The position numbers were made by a program, and so were the translations under genes. A stretch of DNA of 64,000 bases from Hypoxylon rubiginosum (taxonomy: Eukaryota; Ascomycota; Sordariomycetes; Xylariales; Hypoxylaceae), in assembly GCA_902806565.1 (NCBI GenBank), contig CADCXA010000027.1:310001-374000 (forward strand). The letters are read 5' to 3'. This document shows, in pieces, positions 12,267 through 25,168 of the stretch (within the stretch, counting starts at the first letter, position 1; each line of letters starts with the position of its first letter). The notes below the pieces were generated by a model, which was given only the letters and a program-made list of their open reading frames with translations, had not been told where the DNA came from and did not search any database.

Positions 12267-15200
12267 ATGATGCTGGATGACCAACCTATGCGAGCGAGCT
12301 TGCAAGTGGCTCCCCTCGCCATCAACAAGAGCCGTTCCGAGCATGCGACGGCAGACCCGCAAGACACTGAGTCAGCGATATCTACTCATCCATACTCGCA
12401 GTCTCAAATAACTCCACCTACAACTCCTAATGATTCGCAAGAAGAATTAATTTCTCAATCGACGCCATCAAATCCTATTTTTCACAACTTTCTACGAGCT
12501 TTCTACCCGTTCCACCCCACATATGGAGCGGCCGATTCGACTGTTACGCTACCGCTGAATGAGGGGGATGTGGTCTTGGTTCATTCCATTCACACCAATG
12601 GATGGGCTGATGGGACCTTGCTTTTATCCGGCGCGAGGGGATGGCTACCGACCAACTATTGCGAAGCGTACGACCCAGAAGAGATGAGAAACCTCCTTAA
12701 AGCGCTCCTAAATTTCTGGGACTTGTTGAGAAGCACGGCGACAAATGACCAGGACATATTTGGCAATCAGGAGTTCATGAAGGGGATCATCGCCGGTGTC
12801 CGATATCTCTTGGTAAGCTCAATCTTCCAAACGGAATCGTCGCTTCGAATCGTAAGCAGCTAGCTAATTGTATTCTAGGAGCACACCCATTGTTTGACTC
12901 GCGAGTCGACAACAATACAGAGAAGTGAAATCCTACGGAGAGGTCGGAAATCCCTACTCTCCGAACTTTCATCGTTGGTGAAAACGGCGAAACGACTGCA
13001 AGAGATACTAAGGGGCTCTCTACAACCTACAGCGGAAGTCAACGACATCATCGATGAGATGATTTTGAAAGCCTTCAAGATTGTCGTAAAAAGTGTTCGA
13101 TTCCTTGACCTAATTGACGAGGATAGACGGTTACGCGCACCGGCGGTGACAGTTATGGCAACTGTAGTCGAGGAGTCGTTAATCCCACCGACGCCACCTT
13201 CGGAGTCGGCATCATTCGAGCACGGACAGCAAGACAGCCAAGCTGCATCTTCCCGTGCGGACGGTGAAGCGGGGTCCAATAGAGGGTTGGCGCCATCAGT
13301 TGCCGAGGGCGTACAAACGAATGAATCGACCAAGCGTTTGTCTTCCGTTTACTCATCTGCCAATGCGACGAGTAATCGCCTGTCTCAAGCTAATGCGTCG
13401 CATGGAAATCGGTTATCGGCCAGTATATCGCACAGGGTCTCGTTGGCCGGCCCTTCGCCATTATCACAGTCCCAGAAGCTTGTTTCGGAGCGGCTTAACT
13501 CCTGCCACGATACATTCCTATCGCATCTTGGATCCTTTATCGGACGGTTACACGTCCAATCGCAATCGCGACCGGAACTAGCCCTCGCTATCAAACATTC
13601 AGTTATTTCGGGCGGTGAACTTTTCGCAGTAGTCGACGCGATATGCGACCACAACAAATCCGTTTCGGAGACGTTAGGACAGTCACGCGTAGCCATGTAT
13701 GATCGCATCCGGGATTTGGTCTACTTGGCACGTGAAATATTGGGCAGCAGAGGGCCTGACGGTGACGACGTTATCATGCCCCAGGACAATAGTCGACTGC
13801 TCTTGGCCGCCACAGGATGCGTTAAAGCCGCTGGTGAGTGCGTGGCCAAGACCAGGTGGGTCCTAGAGCGGATAGGCGATTTTGAATTCGAGATCGAGCA
13901 TGGAAACCTAGGCCTTGATCTAGGCGTATTCGAAGCCGTATCTCAGAGCCGACCACACACGCCGGCCGAGTCGTCTATCTTAGACGCCAAAACGTCTGAA
14001 CTGTCTCCCAAGACTGCCAATTCTGTTCATTTTTCAATGGACAAGCCTCTTCCCGAGGTCCCTATTCATGATTCGGTTCACAAGCAGCAGAACTCGGAAC
14101 ACGAGTCTCCACCGCCATCCCGGCCTCAATCAATGGTCACGGACGATGCCGCGTCGAGCATGGCGTCTTCCGTGTCTTCAATTCGGCCTTCTCCTGCGGC
14201 TCTCCCGAGACTCACTACTTCTATCTTACCAGACGAGCCGTATAGTCCCGCAACAGAAATTTCGCATGATGGCGAATATCATACTTCCTTCCGATCAGAC
14301 ACTGGTACTGCTTCTAGTTCTGGCAGCAACAACACCTATTTAAGTCGAGATTCAGAGTCCAGCATGGTCTCCGACACATCCACACGCGCTACTACACCCG
14401 ATATTACTCTTGTTCCGAAAACGCAGCCTTCCTTGTCTGATATGAGCATTACAGCAAGCTCTAGCGTGAGTGAGGAAGTGGACGAGGTTGAGTCAAAATT
14501 GCTGGAGAAGACTTTTGCTCATGAGTTGATATTTAACAAGGAGGGACAGGTTACTGGCGGATCCCTACCTGCCTTGGTTGAGCGCCTCACAACCCACGAA
14601 GCCACGCCTGACGCCATGTTTGTGTCAGCATTCTATCTCACCTTCCGGCTGTTTTGCACGCCCACCGGGTTGGTAGAAGCTCTTGTCGAGCGCTTTGATT
14701 ATGTGGGCGAAAACTCAAATACGGCAAGCCCTGTAAGATTACGTGTGTACAATGTTTTGAAGGGCTGGATGGAGTCGCACTGGCGAGATTCCACTGACCG
14801 TGAAGCGCTCCCGGCCATCCAGAGCTTCGCCGAGTTCAGGCTTGGGTCTCTTCTTCCGTCTGCAGGTAAACGTATCATGGAATTGTCGCAACGGGTTTCT
14901 TCTACTGATGGTTCGCTGGTGCCACGTCTCGTTTCTTCTATGGGGAAAACGAGCACTTCGATCTCTCAGTATGTGCCCGCTGATACGCCGATGCCCAATT
15001 CCATTCTATCCAAGAGCCAGCATGGGCTGCTCAACAACTGGAAATCGGGCGGCAGCTGTCCGTCATTTCTTGACTTCGACCCTCTTGAGATCGCTCGTCA
15101 ATTAACCCTTAAGCAGATGAGCATCTTTTGTTCTATCTTGCCCGAAGAGTTGCTAGGCTCCCAATGGATGAAGAAGAACGGTGCGACTTCTTCGCCCAAT

Positions 15201-15944
15201 GTGAAGGCGATGTCGAGCTTCTCGACAGATATGTCTAACCTTGTCGCGGACACTATTCTCCAGTATCCCGAGGTCAAGAAGCGTGCTGTGGTTATCAAGC
15301 AATGGATCAAGATTGCTCACCAATGCCTGGAACTAAACAATTACGATGGTCTTATGTCTATCGTGTGCAGTTTGAACAACTCGATCATTAGCCGCCTGCG
15401 GAAAACATGGGAACTCGTCAGTCCGAAGCGACGTGAGATGCTGAAGTCTCTTCAAGCTATTGTCGAGCCAGCCAACAACAACAAAGTTCTCCGAGCTCGT
15501 CTTCAGGGCCATGTACCTCCTTGCCTCCCTTTCCTCGGCATGTTTCTTACTGATCTCACATTCGTTGATATCGGCAACCCTCCCACAAAGCAGCTTCCCG
15601 GCGCTGGTCCGAATGACAATGGGTTGACAGTCATCAATTTTGACAAGCACACTCGAACAGCGAAGATTATCAGCGAGCTGCAACGATTTCAAATCCCTTA
15701 CCGGCTCACGGAGGTTCCGGACATGCAAGAATGGATTCAGGCCCAAATTACAAGAGTTAAAGAGTCTGATCAGGGCAATGTGCAAGTCAGCTATTACCGG
15801 AAGAGCCTACTACTTGAACCACGCGAAACCCTTCTAAGAACACCAACAGACAGCTCAGCCACCACCCCGGTCGGCCAGAAAGCCGACTTATTTGGTTGGA
15901 TCTCAAGAGACCGCCACAACAACAACCCAGGCGTTTCCACATGA
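12267..15944 (+). CDS. cdc25: Ras guanine-nucleotide exchange factor, Cdc25 type (SH3-RasGEF_N-RasGEF)
   Basis: Two exons, 12267-12812 and 12879-15944, separated by a 66-bp phase-0 intron (GTAAGC donor, GCTAAT branch, TTCTAG acceptor); 1,203 aa. Domain order: disordered Ser/Thr/Pro-rich N-terminus; SH3 at about residues 75-135 (FLRAFYPF...GDVVLV...GWLPTNYCEAY); a long region rich in Ser and Pro (about 240-720); RasGEF N-terminal module from about 738 (VTGGSLPALVERL); catalytic RasGEF from about 910 (LDFDPLEIARQLTLKQMSIF) to about 1,145, including PCLPFLGMFLTDLTFVD. This is the architecture of yeast Cdc25, which loads GTP on Ras and drives the cAMP-PKA pathway at the membrane. The start is the first ATG of an ATGATG pair; a further upstream coding exon cannot be excluded. 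Third positions are balanced and the frame is intact. High confidence in the family; the symbol rests on architecture. Confidence 0.93.
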
Positions 15945-18582
15945 TGGCACAGGCCCAAGGCCTATATTGCGGTACACGTTCTGTACGATTACTATTACTA
16001 CCCACTATCATCTACCTTCCCTCATTACTCGGACTCGTCTTTTTTTTATTTTTTTTTAAATCATATCTATTGATACCCCTGTCGTTTCTCGTTTTATTAT
16101 CGACCTTTGGTCATAAAGCATTTGGAATTTAATGGACATATGGTCTATTGGTGTTCCTCAAATAAAGTATCGCATCAGATGCGGGCGTTTACGGGCAGGG
16201 AGAGGGGAATGACCTTGTTAGCTTCTATTGTCGACATATTACTTAGTCACATATTGTTCTGCGACCACTCCTCCCGTCGGTTAGCCCTTGGAGAGGCACT
16301 CACCAGTCCGTTGTTGGAATTGTTTGGCAAAAAAAGGGGGAGGGGGCCAGGGGTTGAGCATATCAAACAGCATTCATAGGAAAGGGGGGAACGCATCGGG
16401 GTCTTGGGGTAGCAGATGTTGGTCGCATGTAGGATACCAGGGAATGCGCGAAACATCTATTACCCACTGCAGACTACAGTCTCACGGATGGAAAGAAAGA
16501 GAAAAACCCTGTTGTATAGGGTAATTTGTATGAGATCCAGAAATATGTTCCTTCGTGGCCTCGCGCCTAGGGAGAATAATCGTATTGGTCCCGAACACAA
16601 AAAGCTTTAATAAACTTGACTCTATCTGGTAAATGAACAGTAATTTGTATCCATACGAGATAGACGACGTCACACATCTCGACCTCTACTGAGAGTCTAG
16701 TAGTCGTATAACTGCATAAGATCGTGATATTCCCGTAGTTTATACTGGCTGCCATGCGTACATAGAATCAACAGCTCTTGCAAGAGGTTAGGAAACGGTT
16801 ACCTTGCGCGTCTATTGGTGTACTTTACTACCTCGAATGCTCGTTCGTGTACTTCAGTTTATAATCCGTACATATTCATCTCATCGGTCTTCTTAGACGC
16901 TACCCTTGTGAATGAAACGCGGCTGAACGTGAGGCAGTCGTTATTAACGGGGTTACTATAGCACAAAACGGGTATGTACTTCTCATATCGTTTTGAGTGC
17001 CTTGCTACAACACTCTTGACCTGGGTAGCTATTTCCTGCCAGAAGGTGAGGGGGTTCACTCACACCAAGAGGGTGAGTTTTACGGTCTCCAGCAACTAGA
17101 AACTAGCAATTACATTGGCTGCCTACCTGTCAGACCTCGTCAGGACCAAGTAGATATCAAGGCCACTCTGCGGACGCGGGCAGACTCGCCGTAGACACCT
17201 AGGCATATAGTAGAAGCCCACACGAAACTCTCGATACGTTACCAGCATACTTTACCTTTGAATGGAGTCAGTATCAAACCTATTGTACTCCGAAAAGAAA
17301 CCGGTATATTCCATACAGCATCAGATATAGAAGCTTCGGATTCCGCCGAGTAATACTATACCCTCGAGATTATATGACTAGGGGAGCTAGTCTCGTGTAT
17401 TCCCTCGGATTTCTATTCGGGTTCAGCGTTGAACACAAATATGGAAAATAAGAAAATGGTTCTCGTCCTGTGTTTCGAGGCATTGCTAAGTCTATGAATT
17501 GAAATCTCCATGTTTAGAAGCAACAATTCCCAAGTACTTGGTGCTACGGATCCAAGGGAGGACCAATGTTCGGTGCAAGGGACTTATGTATAAATATAGC
17601 CGACGCCAACTCGCATGGACTAGAGCCCCCTTCAGCCATTTCACATATGCGTGTACACGGAGATAATATGTATGTTTGAATACCTCCTTAGAGGCTTCAA
17701 TCATGTAACGTGACTATCCGACCTCCTGCACCCGTAGATCTGGGAGTGTTCCGAGGACCTAGTTCTATCGCTGAGGCTAGGTTGAGGCTCATCGTATATC
17801 GAGACCACCATGAGAGGCGTGTGCTAGTTTGGATTGTTGGCGCATCGGCTTTCTTCTGTAAGGAGTCTAGAAACAATAGTTTGCTATGCACTCGACGGCC
17901 GAGGTCAGTCTGTATATGGGGTTATGTATTTTTGGACATGTAGACGTGTGATCGGGTGCGGTGAATCGGAGAATGTAACCTCATACATGCAACGGGCGGC
18001 ATCGTCCCTAAGCTGATTACGGCACCAGAGTTCCCGCTGCTATGGATTGAGAGATGTGATACAACGTCAACTCCCACGACATCAGCAAGGCAAGGCACTA
18101 TGCGTGGTAGTACGTACATGCCTAGGTAGATAGATATGTACCTAGGGAGCCACGCATCTGGCTGATAAGGCGAAATTAGTATTGGAAGCGTTCTAAGTTG
18201 ATAAGCTTGGGGATTTCGTCTGATGTGTTAGACTGGACTCAGCTCAGCCTCAGCATCTTTGACTGTTATCTCTGTAACATTACCCAGTGTCTCGGGACGT
18301 ACGATATGCATCGTAGCACTCGCTCGGCCAATTGAAACATGCAGTCTGCGGATGTTGGCAGGACTGGCTGAGATGCGATCCTCGGCTGAATAGAAGGGAA
18401 CGCCTCCTTTGCGAGTGGTTGTCCCCGTGGATGAAAATGGAACGCTAGCATGGCGAAAGCTGGGCAACGTTACATATGGCACCAGCTACCGCATGCAATG
18501 TATGTAGCCAGGTAGCCCATAAGCCCAACAGGCAACCAAGCAAAAAAGGGCTTGACAATTTAGGCGAATAGGGGGCAGTAGA

Positions 18583-18608
18583 ACCCCAAGTACCCCAAGT
18601 ACCCCAAG
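18583..18608. repeat. 9-bp tandem repeat (ACCCCAAGT), three units
   Basis: Three head-to-tail units; the third lacks its final T. The minus-strand reading encodes a Gly-Val-Leu repeat that is not part of any supported gene. Confidence 0.8.
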
Positions 18609-20083
18609 AACTCGTCCTAGGCCTGGGCATTTAAACGAAAGGACCCAAAATCCTGTCAGCAACTTCCTTCCCCGGACACAACAGCGTCCAGCTGGCCAAT
18701 GATGGAGGCTCAATGGTCACGGAGGCGGGACTAACTCGTGAATTGGTACCCGTTACGTGTAGTTACAGACCAATCAGAGCCGACATCAAGTCCATATTCG
18801 GCCCGCCCGCTATCTCTTGCTCTTATCGGCTGTCTTGCCAGTCTTACCAGTCTCTTGTCAGACCTACCACCCTTATCCTTGTCTTAGGGTAGTACCGAAG
18901 GCCTGGGAGGATTTGGGGAAGAAAGTCTAGACGAACACTACTTGTTCAATGTAAGGGATGCATGGAATAAGGGTCTTCCCATCCGCTTCGGGAGTCAAAT
19001 TCAATCCTCAATTGAGTTTGTGTTGGTGACACTAGGAAAAGGGATGTGTTAGATTTCTCGTAGTTGACTCAGCCGGTTTCTATTTTGAGAGAGAGAAATG
19101 CGTGACAGATAACACGAGGATTCTTCTTTGTCAACACGAAATATCATAACCTAGTCATGATAAGCAAAAAGACAAGCGAAGACGAGATAAGCTACAGGTT
19201 CCCACGAGTTACGGAGCTCGCGAGGGATCGCCCGGGAATCTGCCCACATATTCGTCGACATTAGCCCACAAGCCGCTTAGCATCAGTGCCGCAAGTGGCA
19301 GAGTGGTCCTTGAGCCCACTATTCCCCAGAACCCCTAGCGCCTCTGTGCCTCTAAGGCATGGTATTATTAAAGTTGGGTGGAGTGCACAATCCTTCCAGA
19401 TGCTTTCGTCTACTACATGGCACTAAAAAGTATGTACTATAGTACATTCACCTACCTAAGAGACCCAAGGCACTAAGTCTCCCGCGCAAGCGTGCAGCGT
19501 GTAAGCTGTCAAGATAGAACCTTGACTATCATTAGCCGTGTCACGTAACCATAGTCTCGAGCAACATTCAATCGACCATGGTTGTAATGTGAAACAACGA
19601 TAGCAATACGACCAGTATCGTTGTTTTTCTCCAGCTGCTGGTGTTACCGTAGCCTGTCGGAGTGCGATCTTCGGACTGTCAGGTGCTAATACATGGCATT
19701 GTAGGTACATTCACGTAGTAGCATTCGATCCACGCTAGGTACAGATACCGTACGGGTGACGGGTACGGATGTTAGGTACCTGTAAATAAGATTCCAGAAC
19801 CCACACGTGCCATTTCACTGCATGTTCGTATTGGATCTAAACCCATCGCCTTATCTGACTAGACCCTACCTAAGGCATGTACCCGTCGTAGCAACCATTA
19901 TCCATTATTTTATATTGTCGGGTCCTGCCCGCTCTGGGCGAATCTCTCTCTGCTTCTTGTTTTCTTTTCCCATCTGCGAACCTCAAGGGTCAAGTCAATT
20001 TAGCCGCGACGGCGATCAACATCTCGTAGAAAGGTCAGTCGATATCCAAAATACCTGATAGCACTATAGGTGCTAAAGCTTCC

Positions 20084-20124
20084 TTTGCGCATTGTGCCCC
20101 CTCTCCGTCTCCTTAGTTTGCGCA
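20084..20124 (+). promoter_or_regulatory. paired TTTGCGCA elements upstream of UNC93-like gene
   Basis: Identical TTTGCGCA octamers occur at 20,084-20,091 and 20,117-20,124, 33 bp apart and about 145-185 bp upstream of the ATG at 20,269. Each contains the palindrome TGCGCA; the second runs into a further GCGC. The spacing and position suit a dimeric regulator, but no known fungal factor is assigned. Confidence 0.3.
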
Positions 20125-20268
20125 ATGCGCGATGGGTCCTTTGACGATAAGCTGACAGACTCCCCCCGACATTCGTAGGTCCAAGTAAAAGCCCTCACTT
20201 GACCATACTTCTCGAAATCGCTACACGCAGCCAGTCGATCACTTCATAATCTCCCATTACATCTCATA

Positions 20269-21930
20269 ATGGCGGATGCGAAAGAGTCTTCCGCCGGGGC
20301 CGAGTCCCACCCCATTTCGCAATCCCATTCCGACATCGCCGACAGCACTCATCTCCTGGAACCGCGCCCGGAAGGATGGATCTACCGTGGCTTTAAGATC
20401 GGCAAGACAGAGTACTGGTATGCCTCGCCCAAGATTCAGCTCCTGATGGTGGCTTTGGTGTGCTTCTTGTGCCCCGGCATGTACAATGCGCTGGGTGGTC
20501 TCGGTGGTGGTGGCCAGGTCGACCCGACTGTCCAGGATCACGCCTCTACCGCGCTCTACTCCGTCTTCGCCGTTGTCGCTTTCTTCTCCGGTTCTTTCGC
20601 CAACAAGATCGGTATCAGGGGCACTTTGACCATCGGCGGCCTAGGCTACTGCATTTACGCCGGCAGTTTCCTGTGCTTCAACCACACGGCGAATGTTGGA
20701 TTCGTCATTTTTGCCGGTGCTTTCCTAGGTCTTTGCGCTGGTCTGCTCTGGACCGCCCAGGGCGCCATCATGATGTCCTACCCGCCCGAGCAGTCCAAGG
20801 GCCGATATATCAGTTGGTTCTGGATTATCTTCAACCTGGGCGCTGTCATCGGTAGCTTGATTCCTCTAGGCCAGAACATTAACAACACCGGCGGCACCGT
20901 CACCGACGGTACCTACATCGGATTTATCGTTCTGATGGCGGTCGGTGCTATTCTTGCCCTTTCCATTGTCAACGGTGACAAGGTGATTCGTGAGGACGGC
21001 TCCAGGATCATCTTGATGAAGAACCCTACCTGGCAGAGCGAGTTCATCGGTCTCTGGGAATGCATCTCTCTCAGTCCCTGGGTAGTTGCTCTGTTCCCCA
21101 TGTTCTTCGCCTCCAACATCTTCTACACCTACCAGCAAAATGGCGTCAACGGCGCTCATTTCAACGTCCGAGCCCGTTCGTTGAACAACCTGCTCTACTG
21201 GCTTGCCCAGATCTTCGGTGCCGTCATCGTCGGTTACTCTCTCGACGTTGCCCGTGTCCGACGATCAGTGCGTGCCAAGATCTCCTTCGGCGTGCTCTTC
21301 GCCCTTACCTTTATCATCTGGGGTGGCGGCTACGCCTATCAGCGACTGCAGCCTTCGCGAGCAGTTAGCTCTGACCCATTGTACGCAGGCGAAAAGCTCG
21401 ACTGGACCGACTCGGCCTTCATTGGACCTATGTTCCTTTACATCTTCTACGGATTATACGACTCCGTTTGGCAGACTTGCATCTACTGGTATGTTCGCGA
21501 TTCCGCAAGGCGCTAGACCCGGTGCAGCTGAATGCTAACTGAAGCGCAAGGTACATGGGAGCTCTCTCCAACTCCGGCCGAAAGACAGCCAACTTGGCCG
21601 GATTCTACAAGGGTTTCCAGTCTGCTGGTGCCGCCATCTTCTGGCGATTGGACGGTCTCCACACCGAGTACAACACGCTATTTGCCGCTACTGTAAGTGT
21701 CTGACCCCTTTTCGCAACTACCGAACTCGTTTTATGGCTAACCATGCTGGTTGTAGTGGGCTGTCAGTGCCGTGTCTCTCTTGATCGCGGCCCCCGTCAT
21801 CTGCTATATGATCAAGGATACCACGACCCTCGAGGCCGATCTCAAGTTCAGCGACGAGACGGCCGAGGACGTTGTGGCACCGAGTGCGCTACCGGCTGTG
21901 CTTGGTCACGAGAAGGCCGGCGAGGCTTGA
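20269..21930 (+). CDS. UNC93-like major facilitator membrane protein (DUF895 family)
   Basis: Three exons: 20269-21488, 21551-21692 and 21757-21930; introns of 62 bp (phase 2, GTATGT) and 64 bp (phase 0, GTAAGT); 511 aa. About 11-12 hydrophobic helices follow a hydrophilic N-terminus of ~60 residues. It resembles the fungal UNC93-like proteins such as S. pombe C922.05c: KTEYWYASPKIQLLMVAL before helix 1, then LCPGMYNALGGLGGGG, AQGAIMMSYPPEQSKGRYIS, and after the first splice YMGALSNSGRKTANLAGFYK. The substrate is unknown; the animal homologue acts in receptor trafficking and ion-channel regulation, so transport is not certain. Codons are strongly C-ending, suggesting good expression. It is convergent with the alcohol oxidase gene (450 bp apart). 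Confidence 0.93.
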
Positions 21931-22379
21931 GTGTCTGAAAGTACCTCGTTGTTCGGGTTAAAAAATGTATTAAAGCGAGTTTCGGAGTCATAATACGGCC
22001 ATGTGAAATTGGCCAGCGGTGACCTCAGGTGAGGTACGGAGGCAGATATACCTAGCGTTAATGAATAGTTTTCTAAATTATGGATTTAGAAATGACATGT
22101 TCCCTCGCATCTAGATGAACATACCTCCTATCTACCTAGCATCACAGTGGTTCGTCCCCTAGGTAATATTCTTCTGCTGTAAAAGACTACCTGGCCTTGT
22201 GGTGTAGGAAGGCGATTTTCGTCGAACGGCGAGCCCTCAATTTCCAGGACCCGGCTAGCTGCTAATATGGGAAGAGACGTGGCCGCCCTCGGACCTGCAC
22301 ATTAGGTCCACCCTACTAAGGCGGATAAGGGGCTGAATTAGTAAGATTAGTCTGAGCCTGATAACCATCTGACACCAGT
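21931..22379. other. convergent intergenic spacer
   Basis: 3' ends of the UNC93-like and alcohol oxidase genes face each other here. It is AT-leaning with a CCTAGGTAA motif near 22,160; nothing else is visible. Confidence 0.6.
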
Positions 22380-24769
22380 TCACATCATACTTGCTGCGAT
22401 GCCTTGAGCGATGTGCTCCGAGATAGCCATGACAGTTAGCATCGGATTTACTCCGCTAGCCGACGGAAACACGCTCGCATCTGCGATATACAGATCCTGT
22501 GCCTCCCATACTTCTCCCTTCTCATCCACTACGCCGCTTTCTTTGCTGGTACTCATACGACAGCTTCCCATCTGATGACCCGATATCAACACGGCGCTGC
22601 TGAAGTTCGTCTGCTCGGAAAGACGGAGCCAGTTGACGAAGTCGGTGTCGTTGACGTTTCTATCGTTAGCCGGTATGGTGCATCTAAATGGCGATAGGTT
22701 GCGGACCGGCGAGATGATCTCGACTGCGCCTTGGATGTAGCAGAGCTTAGCGATGGCTAGCAGCCCGAGTTTAATATGTGCATGGTCGAATTTTGATGGT
22801 GTATAGGCGACTATAGGATTTCCCTCCGTATTCGGGTAGACAGATCCGGTGTCACGGTCCCGGACTAGAGATAGGAAGGTGTTCATGTGCCTGAAGCCGA
22901 GAGCATCTATTTTGAACTGCAACCCACTGTGCCACGGGAGTTGTGTCATTGTAAAAAATGGCTGCGATGTATCACACCAGTCAGACCGTTTGAGCGAGCA
23001 GAAAAGGGGGTGAACTTACTAGCATGTTGAGCACCTCAACTCGAGGGCCGTGGCCTTTCCCATCAATGTCTTCGAGTTCATCGACGAGGCTTGTCATAAT
23101 TTCGCCTCCGGCGTTTTAGTTTGATTCCTTCCACATGGTGAGGTACTTTTACTTACCCTCCCAGCCTCTGATATCTCCTTTGAAGGTTGCGATCATGCCG
23201 CCGCAGGGGTGCAAGTGGAGATTCTTCCCAATATTTCGGTTCTGCATGGACTTAGAACATTATCCTCATGATATCGCATCCTTGTCTCACCTCAAGTCCG
23301 CTGTTCATTAGTATCAATGGCGTCTTCAACGCGCCGCTTGATAGGATGACCTTCTTTGCCTTCAGGGTGACTTTCCGTTGGATTTCGGGGGTTGAGCTTT
23401 GCAGCTTAGTGCCTTCGTCGCGGGATGTCCAGATGCCTACAACTCCAACAGCTCTCCTCGATCCTTCGTCCTCTTCAAATAAGACCTCGGATACGTCGAA
23501 TCCTTCGATGAACTGAGCACCCGCCTTTGCTGCCGCCGGGAGCCAGCTGATACTAGGGCCTTGCTTCGCGCCTGTTCGATAACCAGAGGCACACGCACTA
23601 CCAAAATTGTCTTCAGGGAGAATCGAACTCTGCGGAATAACCTTGGATTTCCAATCAAGGACTTGAGACCCCTCAAGTAGAACCCCGTTTGTGTGGTTCT
23701 GTTCGGTACAGGATTCGCTCACGCCTATTGCCTCACAGATTTGGTCGAGGCAATCTTCGAAGTAGGATGTCGTAAACAGCCCTAAACCGTGCTCGTCTGC
23801 CCATTCTTGCCGGACTTGACGTGGTGTTTTATTGCTGGCGCTCCAATTTACTGTGCCACCTCCCCCCCAACAGCTATTACCTGGGGTAATCACTACTGAA
23901 CCATCTACGGTTAGTAATGAATCTCCCAACTCGGAGAGCAAGCCCGTGTCTTCAAATGCCGTGGTAAATTGTTTTGGCGGATAGTAGTAACCCTTGTCGA
24001 CGACGATCACCTGGTGCCCTGCTTCAGCGAGGACTCTAGCACAGACGCCTCCGCCGCATCCCGATCCGACGATGACGACGTCGGTTTCGATATGTTCGAT
24101 CGAGTTATCGAATCGCTTGAAGTTGTCCTCGATCGTAGGTCCTGGCTTGGCGCTACGGCTGTCTAAATAGTCTTGGTAGCCGCTGAGTTTCAATAGGAGG
24201 GGGTCAGTCGTGCTCCAAGCAACCTTACCCATGGCAGCGAGGTTATCTGCTATCATGGGCCATATGAACAACCAAGATTCCTGCCATGATTGAAGAATCG
24301 ATTCTCGGACGGACACTGGCTGCTCGGTGAATGGTGTTAGGTAACCTGTACTAATCAAGCTTCCGAGGCGTGTCCTGCGAGTAAGATTAGTATCATGTTA
24401 CGAATCAAACAACTTAAACGAAACACGCCCAAACGCATACATCATGAAGTCGAGGACCTGGCGGAGTTGCTTGGCTGGAGCTGGAGGTAGATCGGCAATG
24501 GTTTCTTTGACTACCTTTACGAACTTCGGATCATCCACTGCTCTCGCTGCGAGATATTCTCTAAATTCTTCGGGTCTCGGGGGATATTCCAATTTGCCTT
24601 GTACTTCTAGGTAAAGATTGTTGAGTTCGTCTTCGGAAATGTGGATGCTATGTTGGCTCGTAGTCTGTGGGTCTCCTACCACCACGGATGGGATTACGGC
24701 GTCGACGAGTGCGAATAATGCCTGGAAATGGGCCTCTGTGAACGCATCTTCCGCGGTTTTGGTAGACAT
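22380..24769 (-). CDS. long-chain fatty alcohol oxidase (GMC family, FAD-dependent)
   Basis: Five exons on the minus strand: 24441-24769, 23291-24374, 23157-23241, 23020-23105 and 22380-22961; introns of 66, 49, 51 and 58 bp, all GT-AG; 721 aa. It oxidises long-chain alcohols to aldehydes with O2 (EC 1.1.3.20), a step of alkane and fatty-alcohol use. FAD-binding Rossmann motif: DVVIVGSGCGGGVCARVLAE (about residue 208 on), followed by VVDKGYY; family landmarks GNSCWGGGGTVNWSAS, NIGKNLHLHPCGGM and, near the C-terminus, SGHQMGSCRMS and DASVFPSASGVNPMLT. The first donor (GTATGC at 24,440) was chosen because it gives MMTRLGSLIS as in homologues; donors nearer the exon's open end would make introns of 27-39 bp. 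The C-terminus (ASMM) is not a peroxisomal SKL signal, so a membrane location through the hydrophobic N-terminal segments is likelier. All catalytic motifs are present. Confidence 0.93.
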
Positions 24770-25168
24770 GATCGACGATTAGACAACGGTCTCAAGGATT
24801 AGACGAAGATACTGAGAATGAGAAGGTGTATGGTTGTTTGGTTGGTATCTGGGTAGTCTTTGCTTGTTACCCCTTTATCTCGCCACTATTAGGAGATCCA
24901 CGGTGCAAGTGGAGGCTGCCTCAATAACTATAGATCCACAGGTCCCTATCCCTTGAGCTGTACGAATGTTGGTCCACACAATATATGGCAATTACGCATC
25001 TTACACTGAAACAAAAAAGTATTATTCATTCTGGGCACCGCTTAGAGCTAGATTGGATCTATATAGGTCTCCATAGCAAAAAGCATAGCATATTGCCCTG
25101 TGGATTAAGAACTCCCGTTGGAACAAGACCTATCCATTACTATGCCCATCCTGGACGATTGTCCCAGG
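24770..25168. other. intergenic spacer
   Basis: Promoter region of the alcohol oxidase (to the right of its start) meeting the 3' end of the DUF8021 gene. AT-rich; no further feature. Confidence 0.6.

Larger units (their letters stand above)
15945..20268. other. 4.3 kb region without a recognisable gene
   Basis: The first ~150 bases after the RasGEF stop hold a T-rich tract (about 16,027-16,060), probably the 3' untranslated region. The remainder has only short frames without domains, a 9-bp triplet repeat near 18.58 kb and several TACCTAGG-type motifs. The last few hundred bases are the promoter of the UNC93-like gene. Confidence 0.5.
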